A stretch of 64,000 nucleotides of DNA from Streptomyces sp. NBC_01445 (GTDB taxonomy: Bacteria; Actinomycetota; Actinomycetes; Streptomycetales; Streptomycetaceae): positions 1,674,001 to 1,738,000 of the forward strand of contig NZ_CP109485.1 of the NCBI RefSeq assembly GCF_035918235.1, in the 5' to 3' direction. This document shows, piece by piece, positions 1 through 9,220 of the stretch (positions within the stretch are counted from its first letter, which is position 1; every line of letters begins with the position of its first letter). The notes under the pieces are model-generated. The model searched no databases. It was not told where the DNA came from and saw nothing but the letters and a program-made list of their open reading frames with translations. Made by a program: the position numbers and the translations under genes.

Positions 1-764
1 GGCTGGAAGCCCCATGAGTCGTTGACGGTGAGGCAGAGCTCCCAGGGGCCCTTCGGCGGCTCGACGGGCACGCCCTGTTCAGGTGTCGCGTAGTCGCCGT
101 GTCCGGTGAGGCGTCCGTTGACGACGGTGTGTGGGCTCAACTCCTTGATGAGTGCGGCGAGTTCGGCCATGTGCCACTGTTCCGGGCTGCGTTCCCACTC
201 GCCGTCGAACCAGAGCAGGTCCGGCTGGAAGAGCCCGAGGAGCTCGCGGACCTGGGCGCGGTGGAAGGCGAGGAAGGCGTCCCAGCGCTCGGGTGACTCG
301 TCACCGACGGCGGGCATCGAGTACGGGTTGCCGCGGTCGTCGGGGTCCTGCCCGTCCGGCCGGACCGTGGCGTAGTCCGGGTGGGACCAGTCGAGGTGCG
401 AGTAGTACAGGCCGACCTTGAGACCGCGGCGGCGCAGCGCGTCCACGTACGGGGTGATGAGGTCGCGGGCGGCCGGGGTCCGCTTGACGACGGACAGGTC
501 GTTCGCCTGCGTGTCCCACAGAGCGACCCCGTCGTGGTGCTTGGCGGTGAGGACCGCGTACGCGGCGCCCGCCTCGACGAACAGGTCGGCCCAGGCGTCC
601 GGGTCCCACTTCTGGGCGTCGAACCCGTCGAGCTGCGCCATGTAGGTGTCGTACGGGACCTGCCCGTTGAAGAAGGACCAGGACTCGGCGACGCCGTCGA
701 CGCTGTAGATCCCCCAGTGCAGGAAGATGCCGAGCTTTCCGTCCGTGAACCAGGGCTGCATCAT
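1..764 (-). CDS. alpha-L-fucosidase, GH29 (3' end outside window)
   Basis: Glycoside hydrolase family 29, which removes alpha-linked L-fucose. The first 254 residues are visible. They include the GH29-type HWG and AKHHDG motifs of the barrel and the motif WFDGEW, whose Asp (about residue 187) is the expected nucleophile. There is no signal peptide, so the enzyme is probably cytoplasmic. The start is taken at the first of two consecutive ATGs, which overlaps the TGA of the upstream ABC ATPase as ATGA, implying translational coupling. It is the last visible gene of a minus-strand transporter operon. With the nearby GH85 and GH5 genes, a role in removing core fucose from N-glycans is inferred. 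The family is clear; linkage specificity is not shown by sequence. Confidence 0.88.
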   Translation of the reverse strand, partial: MMQPWFTDGKLGIFLHWGIYSVDGVAESWSFFNGQVPYDTYMAQLDGFDAQKWDPDAWADLFVEAGAAYAVLTAKHHDGVALWDTQANDLSVVKRTPAARDLITPYVDALRRRGLKVGLYYSHLDWSHPDYATVRPDGQDPDDRGNPYSMPAVGDESPERWDAFLAFHRAQVRELLGLFQPDLLWFDGEWERSPEQWHMAELAALIKELSPHTVVNGRLTGHGDYATPEQGVPVEPPKGPWELCLTVNDSWGFQ

Positions 765-1780
765 CGGTAGTTCTCCTCGTCGTAGCTCCAGCAGTGCACC
801 CACTGTCCGTCGTCGAAATGTGTGCGCGGCGGGAACGCCGTGGCGCACACGGGTTTCGCGAGCGGGCAGCGCGGGTGGAAGCGGCAGCCCGCCGGCGGGT
901 CGACGAGGCTCGGTGGTTCGCCGAGGGTCTCCTCGTCGTCGACGACCTCGGGCTCGTCGAGAATCCCTCCGTCGCGGTCGGGGTCGGGCGCGGACTCCAG
1001 GAGGAGCCGGGTGTACGGGTGCCTGGGCTGCTCCACGACCGTGTCGGCGGGCCCCGACTCCACGAGCTGGCCCGCGTACAGGACCTTGATCTCGTCGGCG
1101 AAGTAGCGGGCACCCGCGATGTCGTGGGTGATGTAGAGGATCGCGAGGCCCTCGTCGTCACGGAGCGTGCCGAGCAGGTTCAGGATGTCGAGGCGGATCG
1201 ACACGTCGAGCATCGAGACGGGCTCGTCACCGAGGAGGACCTTCGGGCGCGCCGCCAGGGCACGTGCGATGGCGACGCGCTGGCGCTGGCCGCCGGACAG
1301 CTCGTGCGGGAACTTGTCGATGAACTGGTCGGCGGGGGTGAGGTTGACGCGGTTGAGGAGGTCGAGGATCTGCCGCTCGAGCTCCGCGCGCCCGGAGGCG
1401 TGGCCGTGCAGCTGGAGGGGGCGGCTGAGGATGTAGCGCAGGCGGTGCACGGGGCTGAGAGAGGAGAAGGGGTCCTGGAAGATCATCTGGACCTGGCGGT
1501 AGTACGCGCGTTTGGCGCGGGCCGTGCGGGCCTGCCTGACGGGGGCGCCGTCGAGGCGGATCTCGCCCTCGGTGGGCGGGTAGGCGAGGGCGAGCATGCG
1601 GGCGAGCGTGGACTTGCCGCTGCCGCTCTCGCCGACGAGTGCGGTGATGCGGCCGGCGTGCAGGGCGAGGCTGGTCGGCTCGACGGCGTGCACCTCCTTG
1701 CCGTGCCCGCCGGGCCCGTGCAGCGGGAACCGCTTGACGACGTCGCGTGCTTCGAGGACGGGTTCAGCGGGTGCGGGCAT
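761..1780 (-). CDS. ABC transporter ATP-binding protein, oligopeptide type (DppF/OppF-like)
   Basis: Second ATPase of a peptide-type ABC importer, 339 residues. Walker A is GESGSGKST, the signature motif is LSGGQRQR, and Walker B ends in LLGDEP. The C-terminus carries the oligopeptide-transporter domain with cysteines in CRFHPRCP, as in OppF/DppF. I start at the ATG preceded by GAGGAGG at good spacing rather than at an ATG 17 codons further upstream. It overlaps the preceding ATPase gene by 17 bp and the GH29 gene by 4 bp. Substrate is inferred from neighbouring glycosidases: probably N-glycans or glyco-asparagine rather than plain peptides. Confidence 0.92.
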   Translation of the reverse strand: MPAPAEPVLEARDVVKRFPLHGPGGHGKEVHAVEPTSLALHAGRITALVGESGSGKSTLARMLALAYPPTEGEIRLDGAPVRQARTARAKRAYYRQVQMIFQDPFSSLSPVHRLRYILSRPLQLHGHASGRAELERQILDLLNRVNLTPADQFIDKFPHELSGGQRQRVAIARALAARPKVLLGDEPVSMLDVSIRLDILNLLGTLRDDEGLAILYITHDIAGARYFADEIKVLYAGQLVESGPADTVVEQPRHPYTRLLLESAPDPDRDGGILDEPEVVDDEETLGEPPSLVDPPAGCRFHPRCPLAKPVCATAFPPRTHFDDGQWVHCWSYDEENYR

Positions 1781-2840
1781 GGTGGTCCTCCTCGCCGCGT
1801 ACGGTCTGATGCAGATGGCACGCGGCCTCACCGGCGCCGAGGGTGAGGAGCGGCGGGGTCGCCTTGTCGCAGGGTTCGAAGCGGCGGGCGCAGCGCGGGT
1901 GGAAGGCGCATCCCGCGGGCAGGGTGCGCAGTCCGGGCGGGGAGCCGGGGATGCCGGTGATCTCGCGGCGCGGCCCGTGCAGCGGCGGGAAGGCGCCGCG
2001 CAGGGCCTCGGTGTACGGGTGCTGCGGGTCGGTGTAGAGCTGCCGTGCGGGTCCGGTCTCGACGACCTTGCCCGCGTACATCACGGCGATCCGGTCGGCG
2101 ATCTCGATGAGCAGGGACAGGTCGTGCGTGATGAACACGACGGAGAACCCCAACTCCCTTTTGAGGCGGGCGACTTGGCGCAGGATCTGGCGTTGCATCA
2201 CCACGTCGACGGCGGTGGTCGGCTCGTCCATGACGACGAGGTCGGGCTCGCAGGCGAGGGCCAGGGCGATCGTGGCGCGCTGGCGCATGCCGCCTGACAG
2301 CTCATGGGCGTACGAGCGCAGCCGGTCGGCGGGGATGCCGACCATGGCGAGCAGTTCTCCTGCCCGCTCCCAGGCCTCCCGCTTGGAGAGGCGGCCGTGG
2401 CGGCGGAGGACGTCGGCGAACTGGTTGCCCAGGCGCAGGACGGGGTTGAGGGCGTTCATCGCGCTCTGGAAGACGATCGCGATGTTCTCCCAGCGCAGAT
2501 CCGCCAGTTGACGTTCGGTCAGGCGCAGGACGTCGATGCTCTGGGTGCCGTCGTGGCCGTGGAAGACGACCGAGCCTGCGGTCGTGACGGCCGGGGGCCG
2601 CTCGAGCCGGGTGATGGCGGTGACGAGGGTGGACTTGCCGCAGCCGCTCTCCCCGACGATGCCGAGGGTTTCACCTCGGAGCAGGTCGAGGTCGACGCCG
2701 CTCACGGCGTGTACGGGGTCCGCCTTGTCGAAGTAGTCGACGTGGAGGCCACGGACGGTGAGCAGGGGGGTGCGGTCCTCGCTTCGACGAACCGTGTCCT
2801 GCTTCGAGATCGATGAGTGCGGCGTGCCGCTGCTGCTCAT
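1764..2840 (-). CDS. ABC transporter ATP-binding protein, oligopeptide type (DppD/OppD-like)
   Basis: First ATPase of the importer, 358 residues. Walker A is GESGCGKST, the signature is LSGGMRQR, Walker B is LVVMDEPT, and the C-terminal oligopeptide domain includes CAFHPRCARR. The start ATG overlaps the TGA of the permease gene upstream (ATGA) and the 3' end overlaps the next ATPase by 17 bp, so the five transporter genes form one tight operon. The N-terminal 30 residues are Ser/Thr-rich and precede the conserved LLTVRGLHVDY strand. Confidence 0.92.
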   Translation of the reverse strand: MSSSGTPHSSISKQDTVRRSEDRTPLLTVRGLHVDYFDKADPVHAVSGVDLDLLRGETLGIVGESGCGKSTLVTAITRLERPPAVTTAGSVVFHGHDGTQSIDVLRLTERQLADLRWENIAIVFQSAMNALNPVLRLGNQFADVLRRHGRLSKREAWERAGELLAMVGIPADRLRSYAHELSGGMRQRATIALALACEPDLVVMDEPTTAVDVVMQRQILRQVARLKRELGFSVVFITHDLSLLIEIADRIAVMYAGKVVETGPARQLYTDPQHPYTEALRGAFPPLHGPRREITGIPGSPPGLRTLPAGCAFHPRCARRFEPCDKATPPLLTLGAGEAACHLHQTVRGEEDHHARTR

Positions 2841-3829
2841 GACGCGGCCTCCTGAACAGGTGCGGGCTTCCCGGCCGTGGCCTTGGCCGCGGAGCCGCCG
2901 GCTGCCGCGTGCAGCCGGGCGGCGCGGGCCCGGGCGCGTACCTCTTTGGAGGGCTTGCGGAGCCGGGGATTGGATATTTCGTCGATTCCGAAGTTGATCA
3001 GGCCCGCGGCGACCCCGATCAGGGCGATGCACGCGCCCGGTGGCACGAACCACCACCAGGCGCCTCGGGTCAGGGCGCCTGCGTTCTGCGCCCAGTAGAG
3101 CATCGAGCCCCAGCTCGTGATGTTGATGTTGCCGAGCCCCATGAAGGAGAGGCCGGCGTCCGCGAACATCGAGCCGACGACCGCGCCCAGGAAGCTCACG
3201 GAGATGATCGGCGCGAGCGAGGGGATCAGCTCGCGGGTGATGACACCCCACCTGCTCTCCCCCGTCATCTCGGCCGCGGACACGAAGTCCCGGTGCCGGA
3301 GAGACAGTGTCTGCGCCCGCTTCTGCCGCGCGCCCCACGGCCAGGCCGTGAGCCCGATGACCAGGGCCACGGTGAGCCAGCCGCCGCGTCCCTGCACATA
3401 GCTCGCCACGATGATCAGCAGCGGCATGCCGGGGATGACGAGGCAGACGTTGGTGGCGGCGGTCAGGAAGGAGTCTGCGCGCCCGCCGAGATAGCCCCCC
3501 GCGACCCCGACGAGGACGGAGAGCGTGGTGGTGATGACGCCCGCCACGAGCCCGACGAGCAACGAGATCCTGCTGCCTACGACGAGCTGCGCGAAGACGT
3601 CCTCGCCAGTGGCGGTGGTACCCAACAGGTGCTCTGCGGAGGGGAGTTCCATGGCCTGCGCGGTGTCGACGTCACTGGGCGAGAGACCCATCACGTTCTG
3701 CACGACGAACGGGCCGAGCAGGGCGAGGAGCGCGAAGAAGACGAAGATCGCGATCCCGATGCGGACCTTGGGGTTCGGGGGCAGCTTCAGGCGGCGCAGG
3801 CTGTGCTTTCTGTGGACCGACGCACTCAT
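2837..3829 (-). CDS. ABC transporter permease, DppC/OppC-like
   Basis: Inner-membrane permease of the peptide-type importer, 330 residues, with about six hydrophobic segments. The EAA-type cytoplasmic loop lies around FVSAAEMTGESRWGVITREL. An N-terminal transmembrane segment near residues 24-44 is followed by a long extracytoplasmic loop with LLGTTATGEDVFAQLV, a hallmark of OppC/DppC proteins. The C-terminus has an Ala/Lys-rich cytoplasmic tail. It overlaps both neighbours by 4 bp. Confidence 0.92.
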   Translation of the reverse strand: MSASVHRKHSLRRLKLPPNPKVRIGIAIFVFFALLALLGPFVVQNVMGLSPSDVDTAQAMELPSAEHLLGTTATGEDVFAQLVVGSRISLLVGLVAGVITTTLSVLVGVAGGYLGGRADSFLTAATNVCLVIPGMPLLIIVASYVQGRGGWLTVALVIGLTAWPWGARQKRAQTLSLRHRDFVSAAEMTGESRWGVITRELIPSLAPIISVSFLGAVVGSMFADAGLSFMGLGNINITSWGSMLYWAQNAGALTRGAWWWFVPPGACIALIGVAAGLINFGIDEISNPRLRKPSKEVRARARAARLHAAAGGSAAKATAGKPAPVQEAAS

Positions 3830-4902
3830 GAGCGGGTCTCCCTCGCACGCGGGTCGATCAGCCCGTACACGGAGTCCGCGATGAAGTTCGCGGCGAGGAC
3901 GGAGAGCGAGACGATCAGGAACAGGGCCTGCATCAGCGGGTAGTCGACACTGGAGACCGCCTGGTAGAGGAGGTATCCGACGCCCGGATAGGCGAAGACG
4001 ATCTCCACGAGGAGTTGCCCGCTGACGACGGTCCCGATGGTGAGCGCGAACCCGGCGACGCTCGGCAGGACGGCGTTGCGGGCGGCGTACTGGAACATCA
4101 CGCGCGCCTTGGACAGTCCCTTGGCGCGCGCGAGCAGCACATAGTCCTCGGAGACGGTCGTGACCATCATGTTCCGCATGCCGACGAGCCACCCCCCGAC
4201 CGATGCCATCACCATCGTGAGCGCCGGAAGGATGCCGTGCTGCAGGACGCTGGCCAGGAACGGCCCGTTGAAGCCGGGCAGCATGTCGCCGTCGTACCCG
4301 CCGCTGGTCGGCAGCCAGCTGAGCTGCACCCCGAAGACGAGGACGAGGATCAGGGCGACCCAGAAGAACGGCAGCGACCCCATGAACATGGACGCGGGCG
4401 TCATGAACGAGTCGAAACGCGACCCCACGCGGGAGCCCGACACGACGCCGGCGGCGGTGCCGAGGACGAAGGACAGGACGGAGGTGAGGCCGACCAGGCC
4501 GACTGTCCAGGGCAGCCCGGTGCGGATCACTTCCCACACGGGAGTGGGGTAATAGGCCACGGATATACCGAAGTTGAAATGCAGGACCTGGTTCAGATAC
4601 GTGACGTACTGGTCCCAGAGCGGCTCCCCCGGCGTCCCGAACAGGCGGTAGATGGCGTGCACCTGGTCGCCGGAGAGCGTCTGCTTCTGCTGCATCTGCG
4701 CGATGAGGGCGGAGGCGGGGTCGCCCGGCATCAGGCGTGGGATGAGGAAGTTGAGGGTGACGGCCAGGGCGGCGGCCACGGCGTAGAAGCCCAGTCGCCG
4801 CAGGAAGTAGCGGGCGGTGCCGAGCCTGGCGCTCCTGAGGCGGCGGCCGGGCCGGAGCTCGACGGCGGTGGCGTCCACCGAGCCGAGGGCGGGAACGGTC
4901 AT
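3826..4902 (-). CDS. ABC transporter permease, DppB/OppB-like
   Basis: Partner permease, 358 residues, with six or seven predicted membrane segments. It carries the OppB/DppB pattern: an N-terminal helix, a large external loop with LMPGDPA, and the EAA loop DYVLLARAKGLSKARVMFQY. It ends four bases into the DppC-like gene and begins 7 bp after the substrate-binding protein gene. The N-terminal 25 residues are a basic cytoplasmic extension. Confidence 0.93.
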   Translation of the reverse strand: MTVPALGSVDATAVELRPGRRLRSARLGTARYFLRRLGFYAVAAALAVTLNFLIPRLMPGDPASALIAQMQQKQTLSGDQVHAIYRLFGTPGEPLWDQYVTYLNQVLHFNFGISVAYYPTPVWEVIRTGLPWTVGLVGLTSVLSFVLGTAAGVVSGSRVGSRFDSFMTPASMFMGSLPFFWVALILVLVFGVQLSWLPTSGGYDGDMLPGFNGPFLASVLQHGILPALTMVMASVGGWLVGMRNMMVTTVSEDYVLLARAKGLSKARVMFQYAARNAVLPSVAGFALTIGTVVSGQLLVEIVFAYPGVGYLLYQAVSSVDYPLMQALFLIVSLSVLAANFIADSVYGLIDPRARETRS

Positions 4903-4909
4903 GGCGTCG

Positions 4910-6598
4910 TCAGCCCTTCGCGGGGCGCAGGTTGAGCAGAATGCTCATGGAGTCGATCCCGCCGGCCCAGGGCGCGGGCTGCGCGTACGGGTTCTTCGCG
5001 GTCGGCCAGCCGGTCCAGTTCTTGCTGTTGTACTCGCTGGAGACACCGATGGTGATCAGCGGTGCGGCGGGCACGTCGTCGACCATCATTCCCTCGAGCT
5101 CGGCGGAGATCCTCTTGATCTCGGCCTGGTCGCCGGTCTCACCCAGCTCCTTGATGAGCGCGTCGGCCTTCTTGCTCTTGTAGTGGCCGTAGTTGGTCCA
5201 CACGCCCGCGTTCCCGCTCCAGAGCATGTCCTTGAAGTAGTTGTACGGGGTGGAGTAGTACACCGCGCCGCCGATCAGGACGTCGAAGTCGCCCTTCTTG
5301 CGCTTGACGTCGAGCTGCGAGGCGTCGGTCGGCTTGACCGACACGTTCACACCCGCCTTCTCCAGCTGGCTGGCCACGACCTTGTCGAACTGGACGGCGT
5401 CGCCCCAGGTGGAGACCTCGATGATGGTGAAGGTGAGCTGCTTGCCGCTGCCGTCGACCAGCTTGCCGTTCTTCCTCGTGTAACCGGCCTTCTCGAACTC
5501 GGCCAGGGACTTGGCGAGTTCTGCCTTGGGCTGCTCGGCATCCTTGTACTTGGCGTCGATCCACTTGCCCTGAGTCCTGGAGTCCAGGCCGGTCAGGTTG
5601 AGCGTGTTGAACATGCCCGGGTTGGTGATGCCGAGCAGCTGGGTGCGGTCGACAGCCAGGGAGAGGGCGCGGCGTACATGCACATCGGTGAACGGTTTCT
5701 TCGTGTGGTTGAAGAACATGTACTGCCCGCCGTACGTGGGGTACCAGGCGTGGTGGTTCTTCGGGTCCTTGGAGATGTACTGCTTCTGCACGTCGGGCAC
5801 GACCCCGCCGCTCCACTCCAGCTCCCCGCTGAGCAGCTTGGGCACCTCGGCAGCCTGGGTGATGACGGGCGCCTTGACCGTCTTGACCGGGATGTCCTTC
5901 TGCTTCCAGTAGTTGGCACGGGCCTGGAAGGTGAGCTGCTGGGCGCTGTACTGCCCGAGCTTGTAGGGGCCCGAGCCGACCGGGTTCGGGTTGGTGTACG
6001 TCTTGCCGTTCCTGCCCTGCCACTCCTTCTTCGGTACGGGGGTGATCCCGCCGATGGAGTCGAGCTTCGAGTAGGCGGGCTTGTCGAAGGTGATCTCGAG
6101 CGTGTGGTCGTCGGCCGCCGTCGCCTTCTTGTAGTCGAAGGCCCAGCTCGGGGGCAGCTTGTTGTCCCGTACGTAGTCCATCGTGAAGACCACGTCGGCG
6201 GCGGTGAGCTTGGAGCCGTCCGACCAGTTGGCGCGCTTGTCGAGGTCGATGGTGATCTTCTTGCCGCCGTCGGACCAGGTGTACTTGGTGCCGAGCCACG
6301 GCTTGAACTCGCCGCCCTTGAGGATGTTGAAGTCGAAGAGGGCCTCGTACTGGAAGCCGAAGGTGCCCTGCGACGCGGTCAGGGAGAACGGGTTGAAGTT
6401 CCGGGTGATGGTGGTGCCCGAGAAGCCCAGGTTCGCGGTGAGGGACGAGGCGCCCGCCCCTCCGGACGCCGTGGGCGTGGCCGAGCAGCCGGTCGCGGCG
6501 AGCGCGAGGGCGAGTGCCCCGAGGGTGCCGGTTCTGATCCCGTGGGTGCGGGACCGGCTCGTGGGGGTGGTGGCGTGCGTGCGCTTCATGGGGTTCAT
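4910..6598 (-). CDS. ABC transporter substrate-binding lipoprotein, SBP family 5
   Basis: Extracellular solute-binding protein of the DppA/OppA class, 562 residues. A basic N-terminus and hydrophobic stretch end at a lipobox with Cys38 (LAATGC), so it should be a membrane-anchored lipoprotein. SBP_5 features are visible, such as LTAADVVFTMDYV and PFTDVHVRRALSLAVD. Family 5 proteins normally bind peptides, but some bind oligosaccharides; the context here (GH29, GH85, GH5) argues for a glycan or glycopeptide. A second in-frame ATG lies three codons downstream (M4). It starts 87 bp after the LacI gene on the same strand. Confidence 0.93.
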   Translation of the reverse strand: MNPMKRTHATTPTSRSRTHGIRTGTLGALALALAATGCSATPTASGGAGASSLTANLGFSGTTITRNFNPFSLTASQGTFGFQYEALFDFNILKGGEFKPWLGTKYTWSDGGKKITIDLDKRANWSDGSKLTAADVVFTMDYVRDNKLPPSWAFDYKKATAADDHTLEITFDKPAYSKLDSIGGITPVPKKEWQGRNGKTYTNPNPVGSGPYKLGQYSAQQLTFQARANYWKQKDIPVKTVKAPVITQAAEVPKLLSGELEWSGGVVPDVQKQYISKDPKNHHAWYPTYGGQYMFFNHTKKPFTDVHVRRALSLAVDRTQLLGITNPGMFNTLNLTGLDSRTQGKWIDAKYKDAEQPKAELAKSLAEFEKAGYTRKNGKLVDGSGKQLTFTIIEVSTWGDAVQFDKVVASQLEKAGVNVSVKPTDASQLDVKRKKGDFDVLIGGAVYYSTPYNYFKDMLWSGNAGVWTNYGHYKSKKADALIKELGETGDQAEIKRISAELEGMMVDDVPAAPLITIGVSSEYNSKNWTGWPTAKNPYAQPAPWAGGIDSMSILLNLRPAKG

Positions 6599-6685
6599 GG
6601 GGACCTGAAACCTCCGGGACGAGGGGTCGACATCGTTGTCCGAGCGGCGTTGCGTGTGGGGGGCGGCGCAGACGGTGGGTCCGGT

Positions 6686-7732
6686 TCAGGGCGCGGCGGC
6701 GGTGCTGCCGCGCTGTTCGAGATGAGGCAGTTCGTCCTCGACGCGCAGGGCCGGTCCGCCGTCGAGCAGGGCGAGCAGTTCCTCCGCCGCCCGTCGGCCG
6801 AAGGCTGTCGTGTCGCGGACGAGCGCGGTCAGCGAGGGGTGCGCGGTGCGGCACAGGACGGAGTCGTCCCAGGCCACGATGGAGAGCCGGTCCGGCACGA
6901 GGATGCCACGCCCGGCGGCGACGGCGAGCCCGGCGACGGCCAGGACGTCGTTGTCGTAGACGATCGCCGTCGGCGGGGCGTCGGACGCGAGGACGCGGCG
7001 TGTGACCTCGGCGCCCTCGGTGTCCGAGTAGTCCGTCGTGATCGACCGGACGTCGGTGAGGCCGCGCCGCTCCGCCTCGGTGCGCAGCGACTGGATGCGG
7101 CGCCGGGTGTGAGCGAGTTCGGGCAGGCCCGCGATGTGCACGATCCTGCGGTGTCCGAGGCCGTGCAGATGGCTCACGATGGACGCCATGGCGCGGGCGT
7201 CGTCGGCCCACAGGTTGGAGATGCCGGGGTGTCCGGTGCCGTCGTCGCCGGGCGGCAGCGAGCCGATGACGACGGCCGGCAGGCCGAGTTCGTCCAGGAG
7301 CGGCGGCCGGGGGTCGTCCGCCCGCGGGTCGACGACGAGGACGCCGTCCACGCGGCGCTCCGCCCACCAGCGCCGGTAGGCGTCGCACTCCGCGGAGAGG
7401 TCCTCGACGACCTGGAACAGCAGACCGAGGCGGCGCCTGGCGAGGACCTCCTGGATGCCGGAGACGAGCTGGAGGAAGAACGACTCGACGCCGAGCGTGC
7501 TGGCCGGGCGGGCCAGCACGAGGCCGACCGTGGCCACGCCCTCGCCCGACAGGGCTCGCGCCGCCGCGCTCGGCCGCCAGCCCAGCTGGTCGGCGACGCG
7601 GCGGACCCGGTCCCGAGTGGCTTCCGAGACACCGGGCCTGCCGTTGAGCGCGAAGGAGACGGCGCTCTCGGACACGCCCGAGCGCAGCGCGATGTCCTTG
7701 ATGGTGGGGCGTCTGGCGGGGGTACGCCGCAT
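6686..7732 (-). CDS. LacI-family transcriptional regulator of the N-glycan locus
   Basis: DNA-binding repressor of the LacI/GalR family, 348 residues. The N-terminal HTH is TIKDIALRSGVSESAVSFAL, followed by the hinge helix PSAAARALSGEG and a periplasmic-binding-protein-like effector domain. The start is the ATG with AGGAG upstream; an alternative start 13 codons earlier has no better ribosome site. It is transcribed with the importer and divergently from GH5-GH85. Two AAGCGCT-centred palindromes sit in the divergent spacer. The effector is likely a glycan breakdown product (inferred). Confidence 0.92.
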   Translation of the reverse strand: MRRTPARRPTIKDIALRSGVSESAVSFALNGRPGVSEATRDRVRRVADQLGWRPSAAARALSGEGVATVGLVLARPASTLGVESFFLQLVSGIQEVLARRRLGLLFQVVEDLSAECDAYRRWWAERRVDGVLVVDPRADDPRPPLLDELGLPAVVIGSLPPGDDGTGHPGISNLWADDARAMASIVSHLHGLGHRRIVHIAGLPELAHTRRRIQSLRTEAERRGLTDVRSITTDYSDTEGAEVTRRVLASDAPPTAIVYDNDVLAVAGLAVAAGRGILVPDRLSIVAWDDSVLCRTAHPSLTALVRDTTAFGRRAAEELLALLDGGPALRVEDELPHLEQRGSTAAAP

Positions 7733-7777
7733 GGCTTGGCTCCTGGATCCGCTTCGCCGGACGGTTCGCACGGCTGG

Positions 7778-7816
7778 CTAAAGCGCTTGAGTTCGGTGGA
7801 GACTAAAGCGCTAAAG
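7778..7816. promoter_or_regulatory. paired LacI-type operators
   Basis: Two near-identical sites, CTAAAGCGCTTGAG at 7778-7791 and CTAAAGCGCTAAAG at 7803-7816, share the palindromic core AAGCGCT(T) with a central CpG, the form LacI/GalR repressors recognise. They start 25 bp apart in the spacer between the LacI gene and the GH5 gene, so one repressor could control both directions. The sites are visible directly; assignment to this LacI protein is by proximity. Confidence 0.8.
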
Positions 7817-7930
7817 CCGCCCCGGCAAGAGGGCTCGTAAAAATCTTCTGGAACTGCGCAAAGGGTGGATGGGAGCAAGGAGTTGAGGGCAGACTGCCCG
7901 GGATTCGATTCCGATAGCCGGGAGTCCGCG

Positions 7931-9172
7931 ATGCGTTTCGGCGCCAACTACACGCCCAGCCAGGGGTGGTTCCACCACTGGCTCGACTTCGACCTCGACG
8001 CCGTGCGCGCCGACCTGGACGCGATCGCCGCGCTGGGCCTCGACCATGTGCGCGTGTTCCCGCTGTGGCCCGTCTTCCAGCCCAATCGCTCCCTGATCAG
8101 ACCGCGGGCGGTCGAGCAGCTGGTGGCGCTCGCGGACGCGGCCGGCGAGCGCGGCCTCGATGTCAACGTGGACGGGCTCCAGGGGCACCTGTCGAGTTTC
8201 GACTTCCTGCCCGCGTGGACGCGGACCTGGCACCGCCGCAATATCTTCACCGATCCGGACGTCGTCTCGGCCCAGGAGGACTATCTCCGGACGCTCGCCT
8301 CCGCGCTCGCCGACCGGCCGAACTTCCTGGGAATGACGATCGGCAACGAGATCGCGCAGTTCGCGGCGGGCCCTCCGCATCCGGACCCGGACCGCATCAC
8401 CCCCGAGCAGGCCGGGAGTTGGCTGGAGCGGGTGCTCGCCGCGTGCGAGGAGGGGGCGCCGGGGCTGCCACATCTGCACGCCGAGTACGACGCCTCCTGG
8501 TACCAGGACGACCAGCCGTTCACCCCGGCGCACGCGGCGCGGCTCGGCGCGATGACGGCGGTGCACTCGTGGGTGTTCAACGGCACGGCGCAGCGCCACG
8601 GCCGCAGCGGCCCGGCGACCTCCGGGCATGCCGCGTATCTGGTCGAGCTGTCGAAGGCGTGGGCGCTCGACCCACGGCGGCCGGTGTGGCTCCAGGAGGT
8701 GGGCGCCCCGCAGCCGCTGATCCCGGCCGAGTACGCGGCCGAGTTCACGGAGGCCACCGTCGAGGCCGCCCTGGACTGCCCGGATCTGTGGGGCGTCACC
8801 TGGTGGTGCTCGCACGACGTCAGCCGCGACCTCGCCGACTTCCCCGAACTCGAGTACTCCCTGGGCCTGTTGACGAACGACGGCGAGGTGAAACCGGCCG
8901 GCAAGTCCGTGTCCGCGATCGCCGCCCAGTGGCGGGGGCGCGAGCACGCGCCGGCTCCGCGCACGACGGCCCTGGTCGTGGACGCGGGCGACGAGGACCG
9001 GGCCCCGCACCGCTCGGTGTGCGCACCGGGCGGGCCCGTCTTCGAGGCGTTCACGCGTCTGACGGCGGACGGGGCGCGTCCGACGACGGTCCTGGCGGGC
9101 CTCGCGGACGACGCGGGGCATCTCGCGTCGCGCGGGATCACCGAGGTCGTGACGGTTGACAACGTTGCCTGA
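7931..9172 (+). CDS. GH5-family beta-mannosidase-like glycosidase (GH5_18 type)
   Basis: TIM-barrel glycosidase of 413 residues without a signal peptide. The Asn-Glu pair in GNEIAQ (acid/base Glu140) and the Glu in LQEVGAP (nucleophile, about 256) follow clan GH-A rules. The opening MRFGANYTPSQGWFH and the overall length resemble GH5_18 enzymes of actinobacteria, known from characterised members to hydrolyse Man-beta-1,4-GlcNAc of the N-glycan core. I start at the ATG at 7931 because GGGAG lies upstream and the conserved fold begins there; an in-frame upstream ATG would add 22 unconserved residues. GH85 follows 48 bp downstream. The subfamily call is from memory and should be checked. Confidence 0.8.
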   Translation: MRFGANYTPSQGWFHHWLDFDLDAVRADLDAIAALGLDHVRVFPLWPVFQPNRSLIRPRAVEQLVALADAAGERGLDVNVDGLQGHLSSFDFLPAWTRTWHRRNIFTDPDVVSAQEDYLRTLASALADRPNFLGMTIGNEIAQFAAGPPHPDPDRITPEQAGSWLERVLAACEEGAPGLPHLHAEYDASWYQDDQPFTPAHAARLGAMTAVHSWVFNGTAQRHGRSGPATSGHAAYLVELSKAWALDPRRPVWLQEVGAPQPLIPAEYAAEFTEATVEAALDCPDLWGVTWWCSHDVSRDLADFPELEYSLGLLTNDGEVKPAGKSVSAIAAQWRGREHAPAPRTTALVVDAGDEDRAPHRSVCAPGGPVFEAFTRLTADGARPTTVLAGLADDAGHLASRGITEVVTVDNVA

Positions 9173-9220
9173 CGCTCGCATCCGCCCCTGAACCCGTCCC
9201 CGCCCCACCGGAGTTGACTC

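Noticed and set aside
4817..7840. Very long plus-strand open frame (about 1000 codons) opposite the binding protein and LacI genes
   Set aside because: It is the antisense of well-supported genes. Its translation is Val/Gly/Arg/Asp-rich without any motif, a result of GC-rich codon bias.
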